From Actinoplanes philippinensis (GTDB lineage Bacteria; Actinomycetota; Actinomycetes; Mycobacteriales; Micromonosporaceae), in contig NZ_FONV01000007.1 of NCBI RefSeq assembly GCF_900113015.1, forward strand, positions 248,001 through 312,000: 64,000 nucleotides of DNA. The letters run 5' to 3'. The translations under genes were made by a program, and so were the position numbers. Below the pieces are notes generated by a model that was given only the letters and a program-made list of their open reading frames with translations, made no database searches and had not been told where the DNA came from. Positions 17,487 through 25,364 of this stretch are shown here, piece by piece. The first letter of the stretch is position 1, and every line of letters starts with the position of its first letter.

Positions 17487-18235
17487 GCGGTCTCCTCCCG
17501 GCGGGCGGCGCGCAGTGCCCGCAGCCGCCAGCCCAGTAACGGCAGGCAGCAGATCAGGAAGATCTGCGGCCGGGTCAGCCCGGCGGCGGCGACCTCGTTG
17601 CCGCGCACGAATTCGACAGCGAACCGGAACACCGCGTACGCCGCCAGGTAGGCGGTGAACAGCACATCCGGGCGGGCGGGCCGGTCCCGGCAGGCGATCA
17701 GCAGGGTCAGAGCAAAGATCTGGAAGACGATTTCGTACGCGAACGACGGGTGCAGTGGCACCGCAAAAGGCGTCCCCGGGAACCGGGCGGCGTCGGCGCG
17801 GCTCAGCGTGACGCCCCAGGAGGCGCCTGTCGGTGTGCCCGGACGCTCGGTGAGCAGGCAGCCGATCCGGCCGATCGCGAGTCCGGCGGCGATCGCCGGG
17901 GCGAACAGGTCTCCGGTGCGCCACGGGTACCGGCACAGCCGCTTGGCGATCAGCACTCCCACGTATGCGCCGACCAGCCCGGACAGGATGCTGCGCCCGC
18001 CGTGGAGCCACTGCTGCACGAGCCCGGCGTTGCGGCCCGGGTCGAGGTGACGGGCCCATCCGGCGAGCCGGCTCACCAGCAGCCCGCCGACGAGCGCGCC
18101 GGCGACCAGATACCACAGCCGCGGGTCGGTTCGTCGCCGGCGGCGAACCTCGTACGCGAAGAGTGCCCCGGCCACGACGACGCCCGCGCCCACGAAAACG
18201 TCGTGCGCCTCCGCCGGAAGGAGACCGATTTGCAC
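17477..18235 (-). CDS. Lgt-like (prolipoprotein diacylglyceryl transferase family) membrane protein
   Basis: The 252-residue polytopic protein carries remnants of every Lgt hallmark: 'LHGGRSILSGLVGA' (H78), 'GRIGCLLTE...TGASWGV' (R123; the Lgt Asn is Cys126 here), 'HPSFAYE' (H162) and 'RFAVEFVRG' (R204, E208). Lgt moves diacylglycerol from phosphatidylglycerol to lipoprotein cysteines. This copy is divergent and is encoded in an overlapping set with a radical SAM enzyme, so it may act on the same lipid rather than be the housekeeping Lgt. GTG 18235 follows TATAGC closely. Confidence 0.82.
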   Translation of the reverse strand: MQIGLLPAEAHDVFVGAGVVVAGALFAYEVRRRRRTDPRLWYLVAGALVGGLLVSRLAGWARHLDPGRNAGLVQQWLHGGRSILSGLVGAYVGVLIAKRLCRYPWRTGDLFAPAIAAGLAIGRIGCLLTERPGTPTGASWGVTLSRADAARFPGTPFAVPLHPSFAYEIVFQIFALTLLIACRDRPARPDVLFTAYLAAYAVFRFAVEFVRGNEVAAAGLTRPQIFLICCLPLLGWRLRALRAARREETAWA

Positions 18236-18251
18236 CCTTTGACGCTATAGC

Positions 18252-18404
18252 ATGATCGCCGTGCGCTCGCTGTTCTCGCCGAAGGCACGCCGCTCCCGGA
18301 CCGCCCCGGAAGTGGCAGGCGTTTGGACCGCCCCCGACACCGCACGCGCTCGGACCTGCCGGGAGCCGAGCCGCTCCACGGCCGGGCCGGGGGTGACCCG
18401 GTGA
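18252..18404 (+). CDS. Possible 50-residue basic protein
   Basis: ATG 18252 opens a 50-codon frame that ends in a GTGA overlap with the next gene. The product (MIAVRSLFSPKARRSRTAPE...) is Arg/Ser/Ala-rich and matches nothing I know. The only support is the overlap and the position. It may be the untranslated leader of the following gene. Confidence 0.3.
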   Translation: MIAVRSLFSPKARRSRTAPEVAGVWTAPDTARARTCREPSRSTAGPGVTR

Positions 18405-19057
18405 GCCGCCCGGTGGGACCCCACCCCGAGGATCTACGCCGAGGCGCCGACCAGCGGATCGAGGCCACCCTGCGAGCCCTCGGCATCGAGCCGGACGGCG
18501 TGGACCGGCTGCCGGTCGACGAGTCCCCAGCACTGCCGGATGCTCCCGGTTACCACCGGGTTCGCCGCGGGGTCACGATCCGCACGCCACCGGCCGGCGT
18601 CGACGTCTTCGCCGTGACGACGAACCTCTGGCGGCAGGGCCTCTGCCAGATCTCCGAGGATCAGACCCCACAAGGCCGCCTCCTGATCGGCCATGACCCG
18701 GCCGGCTATGAAATGACCCTCACGTCCGGCGACCGGATCAGCCTTGTCGTGGCGTCACCTCCGCTGCCCCGGAAAAACGATCACAGCCTGGTGATCGGCA
18801 TCGTCGTCGGCACGGTCCTGGGTCCGGCCGCATCCTGCATGTCGTTCATCGCGGCTTTGAGCGGCGCCATCCAGGACGGGACCAACCGGGACGGCGTCCT
18901 GCTGGCCTGGGCCTGGGTGCCGGTGCTCCTGGTCCTCGGCGGCGCACTGCTGATCCCACCTTCGACGCGCCGCTTCGGCACCGGCCTGATGATCGGCACA
19001 GCCGCCGCCGGCATCATCACCTCCGGCTTCTGCACCGCCCTGATGACAGGCGCCTGA
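18401..19057 (+). CDS. Membrane protein with N-terminal soluble domain, unknown
   Basis: From GTG 18401 the frame encodes 218 residues; an ATG-less extension upstream to 18323 is also open but shows no conservation cues. Residues 1-120 are soluble. They are followed by three hydrophobic helices ('LVIGIVVGTVLGPAAS', 'LLAWAWVPVLLVLGGALL', 'GTGLMIGTAAAGIITSGF'). No domain is recognised. It is divergent from the Lgt-like gene. Confidence 0.6.
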   Translation: MSRPVGPHPEDLRRGADQRIEATLRALGIEPDGVDRLPVDESPALPDAPGYHRVRRGVTIRTPPAGVDVFAVTTNLWRQGLCQISEDQTPQGRLLIGHDPAGYEMTLTSGDRISLVVASPPLPRKNDHSLVIGIVVGTVLGPAASCMSFIAALSGAIQDGTNRDGVLLAWAWVPVLLVLGGALLIPPSTRRFGTGLMIGTAAAGIITSGFCTALMTGA

Positions 19058-19190
19058 CGCGCCCACCCGGGCGGTCTCTCAGAGCTGCCCGAACCCGCCG
19101 GGCACGGGTACCGACGACCAGCCGATGACCCACGGCAGTCGGGCACCAGGAGGCCGCCGGCACAGCAGCAACGCCCGGCCGGGCTTCGGG

Positions 19191-20081
19191 TCAGGCGGCG
19201 AGGGCGAGGATCTCGGTGAGGACCTGGGCCCAGACGGCGCGGGGCGGGGGCTCGTGGCCCACCCCGTCGAGCCAGACCAGGCGGGCTCCGGGGATGCAGC
19301 GGGCCAGCGCCTGCGGGTGGCCGGGAGCGATCTGCCGGTCGAGGGTGCCGTGCAGGACGACCGTGGGGGTGTCGATGCCGCCCAGCAGGTCGCGGACCGG
19401 GGGGCCGTAGCCGGCGAGGCGGTGGTTGAGGCGCGTGGCGGCCAGGTCGGCGGAGCGGTCGAAGACGCGTTCGGCGAGGCGGCGCAGGTGCGGCTCCTCG
19501 GGGGTGAACGGGCCGCCGCGGGCGCGGACCTCGTCGACCATGCGGGCCACCGCGGACCTGCGGTTCGACCAGTCGGTCTCGTCGGTGGCGGGCGGCGCTT
19601 CCACCGTACGCACACCGGCCGTGACCGTGCCCGCGGAGACGGCGACCGGGCCGCCGAGGGTGAGTGGCGCGTCGCCGGGGGCCTCGCCGTCGACGCTCGT
19701 CGACATGAGGGTGAGGCTGAGCACCCGGGACGGATGGTGGACGGCGATGCGCTGGGCGAGGGCGCCGCCGAGCGAGAAACCGACCAGGTGGGCCGCCGGC
19801 ACGCGGAGCGCGTCGAGCACGCCGACGGCGTCGCACATCAGGTCGGCGCCGGAGTAGGCCAGCGCGCCCGCCGGGTAGGAGGTGGACCGGCCGGTGTCCC
19901 GGTGGTCGTAGCGGATGACGAACCGCCGGCCGGCCGCGAGGCGCCGGCAGAACTCGTCGTCCCACCAGTCCATCGAGCTGGCGTCCGCGGCCAGGAGCAG
20001 CAGCGGAGGGTCGATGGGCTCGCCGAAGGTCTCCACGCACATGTGGATGCCGTTGACCGGCATCATCGTCTCGTGCACCAC
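19191..20081 (-). CDS. Alpha/beta-fold hydrolase
   Basis: The 296-residue cytosolic protein has the nucleophile elbow 'GFSLG' (about residues 96-100), the preceding 'RYDHRDTGRST' strand typical of epoxide hydrolase/esterase-like members, and late 'HGTLDRQIAPGHP' (acid) and 'GVGHEPP' (His). The closest characterised relatives by layout are aclacinomycin methylesterase-type hydrolases. The substrate is unknown. GTG 20081 is used; MMPVNG, six codons later, would also fit. It lies 97 bp after a membrane-protein gene that ends in its own hairpin. Confidence 0.85.
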   Translation of the reverse strand: MVHETMMPVNGIHMCVETFGEPIDPPLLLLAADASSMDWWDDEFCRRLAAGRRFVIRYDHRDTGRSTSYPAGALAYSGADLMCDAVGVLDALRVPAAHLVGFSLGGALAQRIAVHHPSRVLSLTLMSTSVDGEAPGDAPLTLGGPVAVSAGTVTAGVRTVEAPPATDETDWSNRRSAVARMVDEVRARGGPFTPEEPHLRRLAERVFDRSADLAATRLNHRLAGYGPPVRDLLGGIDTPTVVLHGTLDRQIAPGHPQALARCIPGARLVWLDGVGHEPPPRAVWAQVLTEILALAA

Positions 20082-20133
20082 GCGTTCATTGTGGCGAGGC
20101 TCACTGACAGCGAGGTTACGCCGACATCACATC

Positions 20134-20167
20134 GGATGACCGGGCCGCTGAGAGGACCCGGTCATCC
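20134..20167. terminator. Hairpin after the small membrane-protein gene
   Basis: A perfect 11-bp inverted repeat (GGATGACCGGG / CCCGGTCATCC) with a 12-nt loop lies 11 bp past the stop at 20178 (minus strand), before the hydrolase start. It suggests that the two minus-strand genes are separate units. Confidence 0.7.
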
Positions 20168-20177
20168 GTTCGACCCG

Positions 20178-20546
20178 TTACCGGGTTTGTGATACCGCGG
20201 TGGCGGCGGCCCGTGCCTGGCCGCGCACCACCCGCAGGGACACCGCGGTCAGGCCGAGCGCGATGACGAACAGGGTGAGGTGCAGGTAGGGGTCGACGAT
20301 CGGCACGAACCCGATGATCGCGACCGGGATCTGGACGACCCCGATGAGGGCGGCGAGTTGCCATCGGCGGCCGCCGCTCCACAGCAGCGCCGTCCACACC
20401 GGCGCGGAGGCGACCAGCAGGGTGAGCCCGTCCAGCAGCGTGTGCAGGGCCGGGTTGTGGACCGCGTTGTGGGCGAAGGCGCTCGCCGGCGAGGCGATCC
20501 AGAGACCGGCGAGGGCGAGGGCGAGAACGACAGCGACACGACGCAT
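20178..20546 (-). CDS. Small polytopic membrane protein, unknown
   Basis: Start ATG 20546 follows GGAGGAAC, so the longer frame to 20588 is not needed. The 122-residue product has a signal-like first helix (MRRVAVVLALALAGLWIASP) and then two or three more helices ('LLDGLTLLVASAPVWTALL', 'LAALIGVVQIPVAIIGFVPI', 'HLTLFVIALGLTAVSL'). No family is recognised. Confidence 0.7.
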   Translation of the reverse strand: MRRVAVVLALALAGLWIASPASAFAHNAVHNPALHTLLDGLTLLVASAPVWTALLWSGGRRWQLAALIGVVQIPVAIIGFVPIVDPYLHLTLFVIALGLTAVSLRVVRGQARAAATAVSQTR

Positions 20547-20722
20547 GGGTTCCTCCAGCGTGATCAGACCGTTGCTCGGAGTAATCACGGTAACACCGCC
20601 ATCGTGAGTCAGGTCGATTCACTCACTCCGTGAGAGTTGTTACGCAGCGTTGTCATTGAGCCAGATGATCTCGGCCGTTCGGCTAGATGACCACCGTGAG
20701 TGATCATGACTAACCTGCCCCA

Positions 20723-21001
20723 GTGCGTTTGATCGAGATTGCCATGACCAGTGCGATTACCATGAGTATTGGCGGTGTTTCTTACGTTGCGTTGAACCCG
20801 GCGCAGTACAAGTCCCGGGCGCAGACCGTCGCCGACCAGGCGACCTGCCGGACGGTGGACACCGCGATCATGGGTTACCTGATGAACACCGGGACGACGC
20901 CGACCTCCGTCCGGCAACTGAAGGACTACGTGCGCGGGGACATCTCGAAGTACCGCATCGTCAACGGCATGGCCGCCGGGCCGGGATGCCCCCAGACATA
21001 G
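20723..21001 (+). CDS. Pilin-like protein without a prepilin leader
   Basis: The frame begins GTG 20723 with MRLIEIAMTSAITMSIGG. After an assumed GF/T this would match the class III leader boundary of type IV pilins ('FTLIEI...', with Glu at position 5). The remainder ('RAQTVADQATCRTVDTAIMGYL', 'TSVRQLKDYVRGDISKYRI') resembles the C-terminal part of small type II/IV pseudopilins. An in-frame TAA at 20711 rules out an upstream leader, so a prepilin peptidase would have no Gly cleavage site. It is either a truncated pilin gene or a protein kept in the membrane by its uncleaved helix. No other pilus gene is in the window. Confidence 0.6.
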   Translation: MRLIEIAMTSAITMSIGGVSYVALNPAQYKSRAQTVADQATCRTVDTAIMGYLMNTGTTPTSVRQLKDYVRGDISKYRIVNGMAAGPGCPQT

Positions 21002-21093
21002 AAGAAGTTCACCGCGATGCAACACGGCGAACCCTGACGTAAACAAAACGTCCCGAGAATCCGCGGAACCACTTCCCCATGGAAGGTTCCGTC

Positions 21094-22536
21094 ATGAGCC
21101 AAGCGGTCGGGAACAAGCACCCGGTCGACCAGATGCTGCCGGTCGGCCGTCTGGCGGTCCTGGGTCTCCAGCACGTCCTCGTCATGTACGCCGGTTGCGT
21201 CGCCGTCCCGCTGATCGTCGGCGGCGCGCTCAAGCTCGACGCGAGCACCATCGCCATCCTGGTCAACGCCGACCTGTTCGTGGCCGGCGTCATCACGATC
21301 ATCCAGAGCCTCGGGATCGGGCGGATCCTCGGCGTGCGCCTGCCGGTCGTCGCCGGGGCCACCTTCGCCGCCCTCAACCCGATGATCCTGATCGGCGCCA
21401 AGTACGGCCTTCCCGCAGTCTACGGGGCGTTCCTCGCCGCCGGCGTCTTCGGCCTGCTCGTCGCCAAACCGTTCGCGAAGATCATCCACCTGTTCCCGCC
21501 GCTGGTGACCGGCACGGTGATCACGGTGATCGGCCTGTCCCTGATCGACGCCGGAGCGGGGCTGATCGCCGGCAACGACGAGGCGGCCCCCGGCTACGGA
21601 GCCCTCGACAAGCTGGCCCTGGCCGCCGCGATCATCCTGCTGATCGTGCTGGTCAACCGGTTCGCGCGCGGGTTCGTCGCCTCCCTGTCGGTGCTGATCG
21701 GCCTGGTCTTCGGGGTCATCGTGGCCGCGTTCATGGGCCTGGTCGACTTCTCCGCCGTCGGCGAGGCGAGCTGGTTCGGGCTGGCCCGGCCGTTCTATTT
21801 CGGCCCGCCCGAGTTCCAGGCCGCCGCGATCGTCTCGATGTGCACGGTCATGCTGATCATCTACGTCGAGTCGACCGCCGACATGCTCGCCGTCGGTGAG
21901 GCCGTCGGACGCCGCCCGTCCGAGAACGACATCGCCCGCGGTCTCGCCGCCGACGGACTCTCCGGCGTCCTGGCCGGCGTCTTCAACTCGTTCCTCGACA
22001 CCGCGTTCGCCCAGAACGTCGGCCTGGTCCAGGTCACCCGGGTGCGCAGCCGTTTCGTCGTCACCGCGGCCGGCGTCATCCTGGTGCTGCTCGGCCTCGT
22101 CCCCAAACTCGGCGAGATCATCGCCGCGGTGCCCGGCCCGGTCATCGGTGCGGCCGCCCTGGTCATGTTCGCGACGGTCACCGCGGTCGGCATCCGCAGC
22201 CTGCGCCGCGTCGACTTCGACGGCACGAACAACCTGCTGATCATCGCCGTCTCGATCGGCGTCGGCATGATCCCGGTGGTGGCGCCCGCCTTCTACACCC
22301 GGATGCCCGACGAACTCGAGATCATCTTCGGCAGTTCGATCACCACGACGGTGATCGTGGTCTTCGTCCTCAACCTGCTCTTCAACGGCTGGTCCCGCCC
22401 CACTCCGGCCGACTCCGCCGCAACCCCCGCCGACACCGCCTCGCCCGGCGCTTCCCCGGGCGCGACCGATTCCGCCGATCCGGAAGCAGCCGCGGAGCCG
22501 GCGGCCGGGACGGCCGCTTCACCCGAGAAACCCTGA
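21094..22536 (+). CDS. Nucleobase:cation symporter (NCS2/NAT), purine or uric acid permease
   Basis: The 480-residue polytopic protein carries the NAT signature 'FLDTAFAQNVGLVQVTRVRSR' (Q-N-x-G-x4-T-x-V-x-S-R), with the first-helix 'QHVLVMYAGCVAVPLIVG' also typical. These residues and the length fit the xanthine/uric-acid branch, which imports purines with protons or sodium. ATG 21094 has GGAAGG 7 bp upstream; ATG 21079 overlaps that Shine-Dalgarno and is less likely. The C-terminal 55 residues are an Ala/Pro/Ser-rich tail. No purine catabolic gene adjoins it. Confidence 0.92.
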   Translation: MSQAVGNKHPVDQMLPVGRLAVLGLQHVLVMYAGCVAVPLIVGGALKLDASTIAILVNADLFVAGVITIIQSLGIGRILGVRLPVVAGATFAALNPMILIGAKYGLPAVYGAFLAAGVFGLLVAKPFAKIIHLFPPLVTGTVITVIGLSLIDAGAGLIAGNDEAAPGYGALDKLALAAAIILLIVLVNRFARGFVASLSVLIGLVFGVIVAAFMGLVDFSAVGEASWFGLARPFYFGPPEFQAAAIVSMCTVMLIIYVESTADMLAVGEAVGRRPSENDIARGLAADGLSGVLAGVFNSFLDTAFAQNVGLVQVTRVRSRFVVTAAGVILVLLGLVPKLGEIIAAVPGPVIGAAALVMFATVTAVGIRSLRRVDFDGTNNLLIIAVSIGVGMIPVVAPAFYTRMPDELEIIFGSSITTTVIVVFVLNLLFNGWSRPTPADSAATPADTASPGASPGATDSADPEAAAEPAAGTAASPEKP

Positions 22537-22644
22537 AGATCACACCCCCGCGACGGTACGGTCCACGCGTCCCGGGTCCGGACATGAGGCGCACACCCCG
22601 ATCGGATTCCTCATGCCGGGAACCGTGCGTCCACCGGCCGGCTC

Positions 22645-23187
22645 TCAGCCCTGTCCCGGCCCACCCGCACCCGCACCCGCACCCGCACCCGCACCCGCAC
22701 CCGCACCCGCACCCGCCCCCGCCCCGAAAGCCTGCCCGACCGCCTGTTCCGGGTTGTCCACCCAGCTGATGCCCGGCACCGGCGCACCGTCCGCGGTCAC
22801 GATCCGCCGGCCGCCCAGCGCGACCACCGGAACACCGCCCCGCCGCATCGCCGGCGCGATCTCGCTGAGCGTGCCCCACGACCCGCCGACACTGATCACC
22901 GCGTCGGCGGACTGGACGACAACCGCGTTCCGCCCCTGCCCGAGGTTCGTCACGACGGTCACCGTGAGATCCGCCGAGGCCGGTTCGCTGCCGTCGCCGG
23001 GCCGGATCCCGACCACGATCCCGCCCCTGGACCGCGCCCCGGCCGCGACCGCCGCCATGACGCCGCCGCCACCGCCGCAGAGCACCACGGCTCCCCGCCC
23101 GGCGAGCAGCTCCCCCACCCGCCGCGCGGTCGCCGCTTCCTCGCCGGTGCATGCCGCCGGCCCGCAGACCGCCACCTGAAATGCCAC
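22645..23187 (-). CDS. LOG/TIGR00725-family protein with Gly-Ala tail
   Basis: The 180-residue protein has the nucleotide-binding 'VAVCGPAACTGEEAATARRVGELL', 'VVLCGGGGGVMAAVAAGA' and 'SVGGSWGTLSEIAPAM' segments of the TIGR00725 group, which is related to LOG cytokinin-activating lysine decarboxylase-like proteins. The biochemical role of this subgroup is unknown. From about residue 154 the product is a pure (Ala-Gly)n tail encoded by a hexanucleotide repeat and ends GGPGQG. GTG 23187 has GGGGAG almost touching it, so the start is not secure. Confidence 0.85.
   Translation of the reverse strand: MAFQVAVCGPAACTGEEAATARRVGELLAGRGAVVLCGGGGGVMAAVAAGARSRGGIVVGIRPGDGSEPASADLTVTVVTNLGQGRNAVVVQSADAVISVGGSWGTLSEIAPAMRRGGVPVVALGGRRIVTADGAPVPGISWVDNPEQAVGQAFGAGAGAGAGAGAGAGAGAGAGGPGQG
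22662..22715. repeat. Hexanucleotide microsatellite CACCCG, nine perfect copies
   Basis: Nine uninterrupted CACCCG units are followed by a variant CCCCCG. They encode the Ala-Gly tail of the LOG-like protein on the minus strand. Each unit gained or lost changes the tail by two residues without shifting the frame. Uninterrupted copies imply recent or active slippage. Confidence 0.95.
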
Positions 23188-23259
23188 CTCCCCAGCAGAT
23201 CACCTCGGCGGCCCGCACCCTCGTCGAGGGCGCCCGATCCCGCCGATACTAAACTTGTT

Positions 23260-23283
23260 GCATAGGTGCTTTGTTGTCTATGC
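23260..23283 (+). promoter_or_regulatory. Inverted repeat in the fadH-like promoter
   Basis: GCATAG (23260-23265) and CTATGC (23278-23283) form an inverted repeat with 12-bp spacing, in an A+T-rich stretch 37 bp before the reductase start. A TTGTTG...18 bp...TATGCT pair gives a plausible -35/-10 (TATGCT lies at 23279-23284, overlapping the right arm), so a bound regulator would block it. The PadR encoded three genes downstream or a distant TetR could bind here. Confidence 0.45.
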
Positions 23284-23319
23284 TGCGGCCTGTCCGGTGG
23301 CAGCGAGGAGGCGGACGAC

Positions 23320-25356
23320 ATGGCCGGTGGGTTTCCGACGTTGCTCAGTCCGCTCGACCTCGGGCACACGACGCTGCGCAACCGCGTCGTCATGGGGTCG
23401 ATGCACACCAAGCTCGAGGACCGCCGACGTGACCTGCCGAAACTGGCGGCGTTCTTCGCCGAGCGGGCCCGCGGCGGGACAGCGCTGATCGTCACCGGCG
23501 GTTACGCGCCGACATGGCGAGGCTGGCTGCTCCCCTTCGGCAGCCAGATGACGACCACCCGGCAGGCGACCGCGCACCGGGTGGTCACCGACGCGGTGCA
23601 CGAGCACGACGGCAAGATCCTGTTGCAGGTGCTGCACGCGGGGCGGTATGCGTACCACCCGTTCAGCGCGGGGGCGTCCGGGCGGAAGTCGCCGATCACA
23701 CCGTTCAAGCCGCGGGCCCTGAGCACCCGTGACGTGGACCGGACGGCGACGGCGTTCGCGCGGGCGGCGGCGCTGGCGCGGCGGGCCGGATACGACGGCG
23801 TGGAGATCATGGGCTCCGAGGGCTACCTGATCAACCAGTTCCTGGCGGCGCGCACGAACACCCGTACCGATGCCTGGGGTGGCAGTGCCGCGAAGCGGAT
23901 GCGGTTCCCCCTGGAGATCGTGAAGCGGACCCGGGACCTGGTCGGCGACGACTTCATCGTGCAGTACCGGATCAGCCTGCTGGACCTCGTCGACGACGCC
24001 CAGTCCTGGGAGGAGACCGTCGAGCTGGCGCGTGGCCTGCAGGACCGCGGCGTGTCGATCCTGAACACCGGCATCGGCTGGCACGAGGCGCGGGTGCCGA
24101 CGATCGTCACGTCGGTGCCGCCGGCCGCGTTCGCGTGGGTGACCGGCAAGCTGCGCCGCGAGGTGGACGTGCCGGTGATCGCGTCGAACCGGATCAACCG
24201 TCCGGAGATCGCCGAGGAGATCCTGGCCGCCGGGGACGCCGACCTGGTGTCGATGGCGCGCCCGCTGCTGGCCGACGCCGAGTTCGTCGCCAAGGCGGCG
24301 AGCGGCCGGGAGCGCGAGATCATCACGTGCATCGCGTGCAACCAGGCCTGCCTCGACCACACGTTCAGCAACAAGCGCGCGACGTGCATGCTCAACCCCC
24401 GGGCGGCGTACGAGACCGAGCTGGTGCTGCTCCCCACCCGTACCCGGAAGAGGATCGCGGTCGTCGGGGCGGGCCCGGCCGGCCTGGCGGCGGCCGTGGA
24501 GCTCGCCGGCCGCGGTCATCGGGTCGACCTGTTCGAGGCCGCCGACCGGATCGGCGGGCAGTTCACGCTCGCCGCGCGGATTCCCGGCAAGGAGGACTTC
24601 GCGCACACGCTGGCCTACTACCGGCACATGATCGGGACACGCGGGATCACGCTGCACCTCGGTACGAGGGCGACGGTGGACGATCTGACCGATTTCGACA
24701 GCGTGATCGTGGCGACCGGGATGATTCCGCGGATCCCGCCGATCCCCGGGATCGATCATCCGAGCGTGGTCACCTACCAGCAGGTCATCGGTTCTTCTGC
24801 CGAGGTCGGCAGCCGGGTCGCGGTGATCGGTGCGGGCGGGATCGGCTTCGACGTGGCCGAGTTCCTGCTGCACGAGCCGGGCGAGAGCGCCGAGCACTGG
24901 ATGCGGCGGTGGGGTGTGGCCGATCCGGATCAGCAGCGGGGCGGCCTGTCGACGAAGGTGAAGGCCCCGCCGCGCCGCGAGGTGCACCTGCTCCAGCGCA
25001 AGGCGAGCGCGCTCGGCAAGGGCCTCGGCAAGACCACCGGCTGGGTGCACCGGGCGACCCTGCAGGACTCCGGCGTGACCATGCTGGGCGGGGTGGAGTA
25101 CGTCCGGGTCGACGACGAGGGCCTGCACATCACCGTGCCGGTGAACCCGAAGGACCCGAAGTCGCCGCGGGAGGCGCGGGTCCTGGCGGTCGGCACCGTG
25201 GTCGTCTGCGCCGGCCAGGAGCCGGTGAACGACCTGGTCGTGCCGCTGACCGCGCGGGGTGTGGACGTGCACGTGATCGGCGGCGCCGACGTGGCCGCCG
25301 AACTCGACGCGAAACGAGCGATCAAACAGGCGACCGAGCTCGCCGCCCGGCTGTGA
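23320..25356 (+). CDS. NADH:flavin oxidoreductase, 2,4-dienoyl-CoA reductase (FadH) type
   Basis: The 678-residue protein is the same size as E. coli FadH (about 670). An N-terminal old-yellow-enzyme barrel ('RNRVVMGSMHT', 'GYDGVEIMGSEGYLINQFL', 'VSMARPLLAD') is followed by the iron-sulfur motif 'CIACNQACLDHTFSNKRATC' (CxxCx3C...C). The C-terminal FAD/NAD(P) domain has 'AVVGAGPAGLAAAVELA' and 'AVIGAGGIGFDVAEF'. Such enzymes reduce 2,4-dienoyl-CoA intermediates in oxidation of unsaturated fatty acids. ATG 23320 follows GAGGAGG. A crotonase gene starts 8 bp after the stop, and together they suggest fatty-acid or aromatic-acid breakdown. Confidence 0.93.
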   Translation: MAGGFPTLLSPLDLGHTTLRNRVVMGSMHTKLEDRRRDLPKLAAFFAERARGGTALIVTGGYAPTWRGWLLPFGSQMTTTRQATAHRVVTDAVHEHDGKILLQVLHAGRYAYHPFSAGASGRKSPITPFKPRALSTRDVDRTATAFARAAALARRAGYDGVEIMGSEGYLINQFLAARTNTRTDAWGGSAAKRMRFPLEIVKRTRDLVGDDFIVQYRISLLDLVDDAQSWEETVELARGLQDRGVSILNTGIGWHEARVPTIVTSVPPAAFAWVTGKLRREVDVPVIASNRINRPEIAEEILAAGDADLVSMARPLLADAEFVAKAASGREREIITCIACNQACLDHTFSNKRATCMLNPRAAYETELVLLPTRTRKRIAVVGAGPAGLAAAVELAGRGHRVDLFEAADRIGGQFTLAARIPGKEDFAHTLAYYRHMIGTRGITLHLGTRATVDDLTDFDSVIVATGMIPRIPPIPGIDHPSVVTYQQVIGSSAEVGSRVAVIGAGGIGFDVAEFLLHEPGESAEHWMRRWGVADPDQQRGGLSTKVKAPPRREVHLLQRKASALGKGLGKTTGWVHRATLQDSGVTMLGGVEYVRVDDEGLHITVPVNPKDPKSPREARVLAVGTVVVCAGQEPVNDLVVPLTARGVDVHVIGGADVAAELDAKRAIKQATELAARL

Positions 25357-25364
25357 GGAACGAC

